From Serratia marcescens (GTDB lineage: Bacteria; Pseudomonadota; Gammaproteobacteria; Enterobacterales; Enterobacteriaceae), in NCBI RefSeq assembly GCF_029846115.1, contig NZ_JARVZZ010000001.1, positions 124,001 through 188,000 of the forward strand: 64,000 bases of DNA, read 5' to 3'. The notes beneath the pieces are model-generated. The model saw only the letters and a list, made by a program, of their open reading frames with translations, ran no database searches and was not told the DNA's origin. This document shows, piece by piece, positions 60,838 to 64,000 of the stretch (its first letter is position 1; the number at the start of each line of letters is the position of its first letter). A program made the position numbers and the translations under genes.

Positions 60838-60884
60838 GCGCATTCGGGCACCTAACAATACGTTAATGATCGGGTGATAAAATC

Positions 60885-61367
60885 ATGGCAATGGATATGT
60901 TTTTAAAAGTTGAAGGCATTAATGGTGAATCGAAAAATGCGAATCACAGGCAATGGATCGATGTCTTCTCCTTTAACTGGGGCGCGCGGCAGCCTGGCAA
61001 TATGGCCGTTGGCGGCGGCGGCGGTGCAGGTAAAGTGAACTTTCGCGATCTGACCGTACAGGCTCTGATAGATAAAGCGACACCTGCCTTATTGAAATAC
61101 TGCTCGGCGGGTAAACATCTCGCCAAGGTACAGTTGTCTCTTTGCAAAGCCGGTGGGCAGGAAGTGGAGTATACCCGCATTACCTTGGAAGATGTATTGG
61201 TGACTCATACCGACTTCATCGGTGTCGAGCACGGTTCCACGCTAGGCATTGAATACTCTTTTCAGGCCGGTAAAGTGTCGATGGAATACTGGGAGCAAGC
61301 GAAGCAAGGCAGTAAAGGGGCTTCGGTGCAGATGGGCTGGGACATTAAGCAAAATAAAGAAAGCTAA
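60885..61367 (+). CDS. hcp: Hcp family type VI secretion system tube protein (copy 2)
   Basis: A second 160-residue Hcp 47 bases downstream of the first, identical at about 107 of 160 positions by eye. It shares the GES, SFNWG, VGGGGG-GKVN and GWDIKQNKES blocks; it differs most in the 120-150 region, which faces outward or into the tube end in known Hcp structures. A tandem duplication followed by divergence is the simple reading. The unknown gene at 61404 starts 36 bases on, so the three are probably one transcript. Confidence 0.93.
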   Translation: MAMDMFLKVEGINGESKNANHRQWIDVFSFNWGARQPGNMAVGGGGGAGKVNFRDLTVQALIDKATPALLKYCSAGKHLAKVQLSLCKAGGQEVEYTRITLEDVLVTHTDFIGVEHGSTLGIEYSFQAGKVSMEYWEQAKQGSKGASVQMGWDIKQNKES

Positions 61368-61403
61368 TCACATTACGGTGCATATCGTAATGACGGGGGC
61401 ATT

Positions 61404-62264
61404 ATGGCATTTCCTAAGTCACATGAAATTTTAGCTCTGACATCGCAACACGAATCGAATAATCGGGTGTCAGCCAACTTTTTGACCCGTGAGATTTTGA
61501 ATGAGGCGCTGATCCTCGTCAGGTCTCTGTCACCAGAAGAAGTCTTTCGATTGACAAAAACAGAGACCGGCCAGATCGCGTTTACGCTGGGTGAACTCAA
61601 AGATGAAAACAACCGCCGGTTGACAGCCAATAATATTGAGTCAGGACAACGACCAGGCGGCAGAATTAATCACCTGGATAACCGAATTAATGTCTCTTTT
61701 CCCGGAACCTCATGGCAAATGGGAGCCCGTGTTCAGCATTTTGAGAATATCGCGTCGAGCACCGTAGGCGGGGCCGGACTGGTTTTGATCGCGGGATTAT
61801 GGACGGGAGCAGGTTCTGGCGTTGGCAGCATTTTAGGCAGAAATGCCGCCCAGCTCGCTGTAGTGACAGGCTCTTATTTAGGTAAACGCTTCGTGACCAA
61901 TAAAACCATGGTCGTGAATCAGATGGCGGCGCATATCAAAAACCTTGCCGATATGTTTAACTCTACCCACAATGCCTTTAATGATTTCAAGTTTGAAAGC
62001 GCAGCCAAACGCGCACAATACAGCCCCGATCCTCAGGCAGAGCACCCTATTACTTTTGAACAAAAAGTCACGGATAACAATGCAGTTCCTGCCAACTATA
62101 CCGATGCCATTCAGGCCATCGTGCGCCGTTTTATAACGGGAACCTACCAACGTGTCGATATCGTCGGCCAGGGCGATATGTTTATAAAAGTCTTTTTCAG
62201 CGATGGAGAACTGGACATTTCGCAAGCCCAGTATGATTACCTCAGCAATTTGAAGCTCCCGTGA
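61404..62264 (+). CDS. Unrecognised protein next to hcp, with a glycine-rich hydrophobic segment
   Basis: A 286-residue protein I do not recognise. The first 100 residues are soluble-looking and polar. Residues about 119-160 are hydrophobic and glycine-rich (VGGAGLVLIAGLW, GAGSGVGSILG, VVTGSYLG), with repeated G-x3-G spacing as in membrane-inserting glycine zippers. The C-terminal 120 residues are polar with aromatic residues. No signal peptide is seen. It follows the two hcp genes by 36 bases on the same strand. Inference: it may be an Hcp-delivered cargo that inserts in membranes, but no toxin motif, catalytic triad or immunity gene is visible. The call as an expressed gene rests on length, start and operon position. 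Confidence 0.7.
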   Translation: MAFPKSHEILALTSQHESNNRVSANFLTREILNEALILVRSLSPEEVFRLTKTETGQIAFTLGELKDENNRRLTANNIESGQRPGGRINHLDNRINVSFPGTSWQMGARVQHFENIASSTVGGAGLVLIAGLWTGAGSGVGSILGRNAAQLAVVTGSYLGKRFVTNKTMVVNQMAAHIKNLADMFNSTHNAFNDFKFESAAKRAQYSPDPQAEHPITFEQKVTDNNAVPANYTDAIQAIVRRFITGTYQRVDIVGQGDMFIKVFFSDGELDISQAQYDYLSNLKLP

Positions 62265-63183
62265 CTGATCAATCTGGCAGGTCTTCACGCTTGTGGCGCA
62301 ACGGTTGTTCATTCTGCCCAAGGTGCAAAAATACCCCGGGCTGACCAAGCGATTTTTATTGTCGGTGAGAATGGCCAATGACGATGACAAGCCAGATTGC
62401 CGGATCGGATTCAATCGTTCGCCACCGCGGCCAGGTTTTTCACACTCGGCTCGAGCAAGCGCCCTCTCCGGCCAGCTTTTGTCCGGCATTAATTAAACGA
62501 ACCCTAAACCCGATAGGTAACGCGAGCCATCCGCACCCACAGGGTGATGTAACTCGGGGTAAAATCTTACCGTTCGGGGCGGCAATAAGAGGAGATAAAG
62601 GCACAGAACTATGCGGAGCACCTTAGTGAACGAACGTGATACGTCGCAACGAATAACACATTGAATTAAATGATAAAAAACAATTCATAACGCGCAGATT
62701 TCATAATTTCACTTCCGATTTCATCTTTGCAAAAAGCGCCCTGCTTCTAATATCACGTTATTTCACCTTCCCAGAGCCTATTTTAGGGCTATTCTATGCG
62801 ACGAATACCTGATCCTGGCAATGCAATGGCATATACACCAGAAAAGCAGATAAGAACTCACACGGTGGGCATCTTCCATGACGCCCGTTTTCATGGCGCG
62901 AGAAATCAGGCATGTCAGATTTTTACTTAGGACTATTCATTAAAAACACACGAAAAATTTTATAGGTATTTTTCATGGAAAGAAATACGCCCGTAGCCTT
63001 TACCTGATGTGCTATCGAATTCTAAACGGGCATTTAAAAATGCGGTATTTTAGGCCCGCACACCTTTAAATTACATTTAATTAACGAAGCCTACTTATAA
63101 GAAAAAGGCAGCCTGGTTGCTATAAGCCACCCTATCTGCAGCCGTATTTCTGGGTATTACTCTCATTATACTGGAGCTTATTA
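62265..63183. other. Long gap between the hcp cluster and the siderophore gene
   Basis: About 920 bases. A GTG-started frame at 62293-62496 (67 codons) and a 44-codon frame near 62796 are the only candidates, and neither looks convincing. The rest is AT-rich and should hold the promoter of the following gene. A decayed immunity gene, a deleted gene or plain promoter sequence are all possible. Confidence 0.5.
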
Positions 63184-64000
63184 ATGAATCAGCGTTTGGA
63201 TATCATCGGTATTGGCCTTGGCCCGTCGAATCTTAGCCTGGCGGCCTTAGGAAGTGAAATAGAGGGGTTTACAGGGCAATTTCTTGAACGCAAACCCCAT
63301 TTCTCCTGGCACCCAGGGATGATCCTGGCAGATTGCAGCATGCAGACCAACTTTTTAAAAGATCTGGTGAGCGCGGTTGCCCCAACCAATCGCTACAGCT
63401 TTCTCAACTATCTGGTAAAAAACAGAAAGTTCTACCGCTTCCTGACAACGGAACAGCGCACCGCATCGCGTGAAGAGTTCGCCGATTACCTCACCTGGGC
63501 CGCCGGCGGAATGGGATCGTTGGCCTTCAATCAAGACGTTCAGCGGGTCGAATTTGACGATCGGCAGCGCCAGTTCGTGGTGACCACCTCGAATAAGGTC
63601 TTCCACGCCAAACACGTCAGCATAGGTATAGGCAAGAAAATAAAGTTGCCGGATTGTGTGACGGCACAAAGCGATCGCTGTTTCCACGCCAGCGAAATGA
63701 TGCTGCGCAATCCCGATTTGACCGGCAAACGCGTGGCGATCGTCGGCGGCGGCCAGAGCGGCGCAGACCTGTTCCTGAATATTTTTAAAGGGGAATGGGG
63801 GCAGCCGGAGCAGCTCGACTGGATATCGCGCCGCAACAATTACAACGCGCTCGATGAAGCGGCCTTTGCCAACGAATACTTCACGCCCGATTACGTCGAG
63901 AGCTTTTACTCGCTGGATAGCGCGGCCAAGCGGCATATGCTGGCCGAACAGAAGATGACCTCAGACGGCATCACCAGTGAGTCGCTGTTGGCGATTTATC
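63184..64000 (+). CDS. Siderophore L-lysine/L-ornithine/cadaverine N-hydroxylase (IucD/AlcA/DfoA type), partial
   Basis: The first 272 codons of a flavin-dependent N-monooxygenase; the window ends inside it. FAD-binding GIGLGPSNLSLAAL opens the protein, followed by FSWHPGMILADCSMQTNFLKDLVSAVAPTN and NADPH-binding VAIVGGGQSGADLF, then WISRRNNYNALDEAAF and QKMTSDGIT. These match IucD of aerobactin synthesis closely from memory; AlcA (alcaligin) and DfoA/DesB (desferrioxamine) are close relatives. It N-hydroxylates an amine for a hydroxamate siderophore. Being the first gene after a long gap, it suits the alc/dfo arrangement better than iucABCD, where iucD is last. Confidence 0.9.
   Translation, partial: MNQRLDIIGIGLGPSNLSLAALGSEIEGFTGQFLERKPHFSWHPGMILADCSMQTNFLKDLVSAVAPTNRYSFLNYLVKNRKFYRFLTTEQRTASREEFADYLTWAAGGMGSLAFNQDVQRVEFDDRQRQFVVTTSNKVFHAKHVSIGIGKKIKLPDCVTAQSDRCFHASEMMLRNPDLTGKRVAIVGGGQSGADLFLNIFKGEWGQPEQLDWISRRNNYNALDEAAFANEYFTPDYVESFYSLDSAAKRHMLAEQKMTSDGITSESLLAIY

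Noticed and set aside
61878..62489. 203-codon minus-strand frame opposite the unknown hcp-linked gene as an antisense immunity gene
   Set aside because: It mostly mirrors the plus-strand gene and lacks a ribosome binding site or motif; the plus-strand frame has the better start and operon position.
62293..62496. 67-codon GTG-started frame after the unknown hcp-linked gene, possible immunity protein
   Set aside because: No ribosome binding site, no membrane segment or fold-like pattern, and an odd proline/arginine/serine-rich end; kept only as part of the gap note.
62796..62930. 44-codon frame starting ATGCGACGAATACC in the gap
   Set aside because: No ribosome binding site and no recognisable sequence; likely chance.
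63150..63175. Possible Fur box before the siderophore hydroxylase
   Set aside because: The best alignment around TCTCATTATAC matches the 19-base consensus at only about 11 positions, which is not enough despite the expected iron control.

Overview
The window reads as chromosomal DNA of a Serratia-like member of the Yersiniaceae/Enterobacterales. Most genes are recognisable orthologues of Escherichia coli K-12 genes, in two long syntenic blocks, with high GC at third codon positions, DTW-free simple intergenic spacers and a typical enterobacterial tRNA-Phe. Species assignment is inference from remembered family sequences, not a search.

Block 1 (about 164-31,812) follows the E. coli 3-minute region: thpR-sfsA-dksA-gluQ-pcnB-folK, a qseBC two-component pair placed where E. 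coli has other genes, panB-panC-panD, yadE, yadH-yadG, can, hpt, a damaged ParE/ParD-like toxin-antitoxin pair, cueO, yacC, speE-speD, yacL, acnB, then the pyruvate dehydrogenase operon pdhR-aceE-aceF-lpd and the divergent aroP. These genes cover pantothenate and folate synthesis, stringent response, RNA polyadenylation, polyamine synthesis, copper defence and entry of pyruvate into the TCA cycle. Several operators can be read directly: a CueR-type promoter with a 19-bp spacer before cueO, a perfect PmrA/QseB-type repeat before qseB, and a perfect PdhR box before pdhR.

A middle accessory segment (about 31,876-39,092) encodes a probable periplasmic molybdenum hydroxylase: a tri-haem cytochrome c, a [2Fe-2S] subunit and a Tat-exported molybdopterin subunit. 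It is divergent from two cofactor-maturation genes (MocA-like and XdhC-like) and is followed by a Rob-type AraC regulator. Class I fumarase (fumA) comes next.

Block 2 (41,262-58,963) follows the E. coli 66-minute region: sprT-endA-rsmE-gshB-yqgE-ruvX, yggR, yggS-proC-yggT-yggU-rdgB-hemW, a DUF29 gene, yggN, glutaminase, yggL-trmB, mutY-yggX-mltC, and the ornithine decarboxylase speC. It ends at tRNA-Phe.

Beyond tRNA-Phe (59,744 to the end) the sequence changes character. A tandem partial duplication of the tRNA 3' end and its terminator is followed by an AT-richer stretch, two tandem orphan hcp genes (type VI secretion tube protein), an unrecognised 286-residue protein with a glycine-rich hydrophobic segment, a roughly 900-base gap without a credible gene, and the start of a siderophore-type N-hydroxylase cut by the window edge. 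This is the most island-like part and the best candidate for an undescribed system: an Hcp-linked cargo protein at a tRNA-Phe insertion site.
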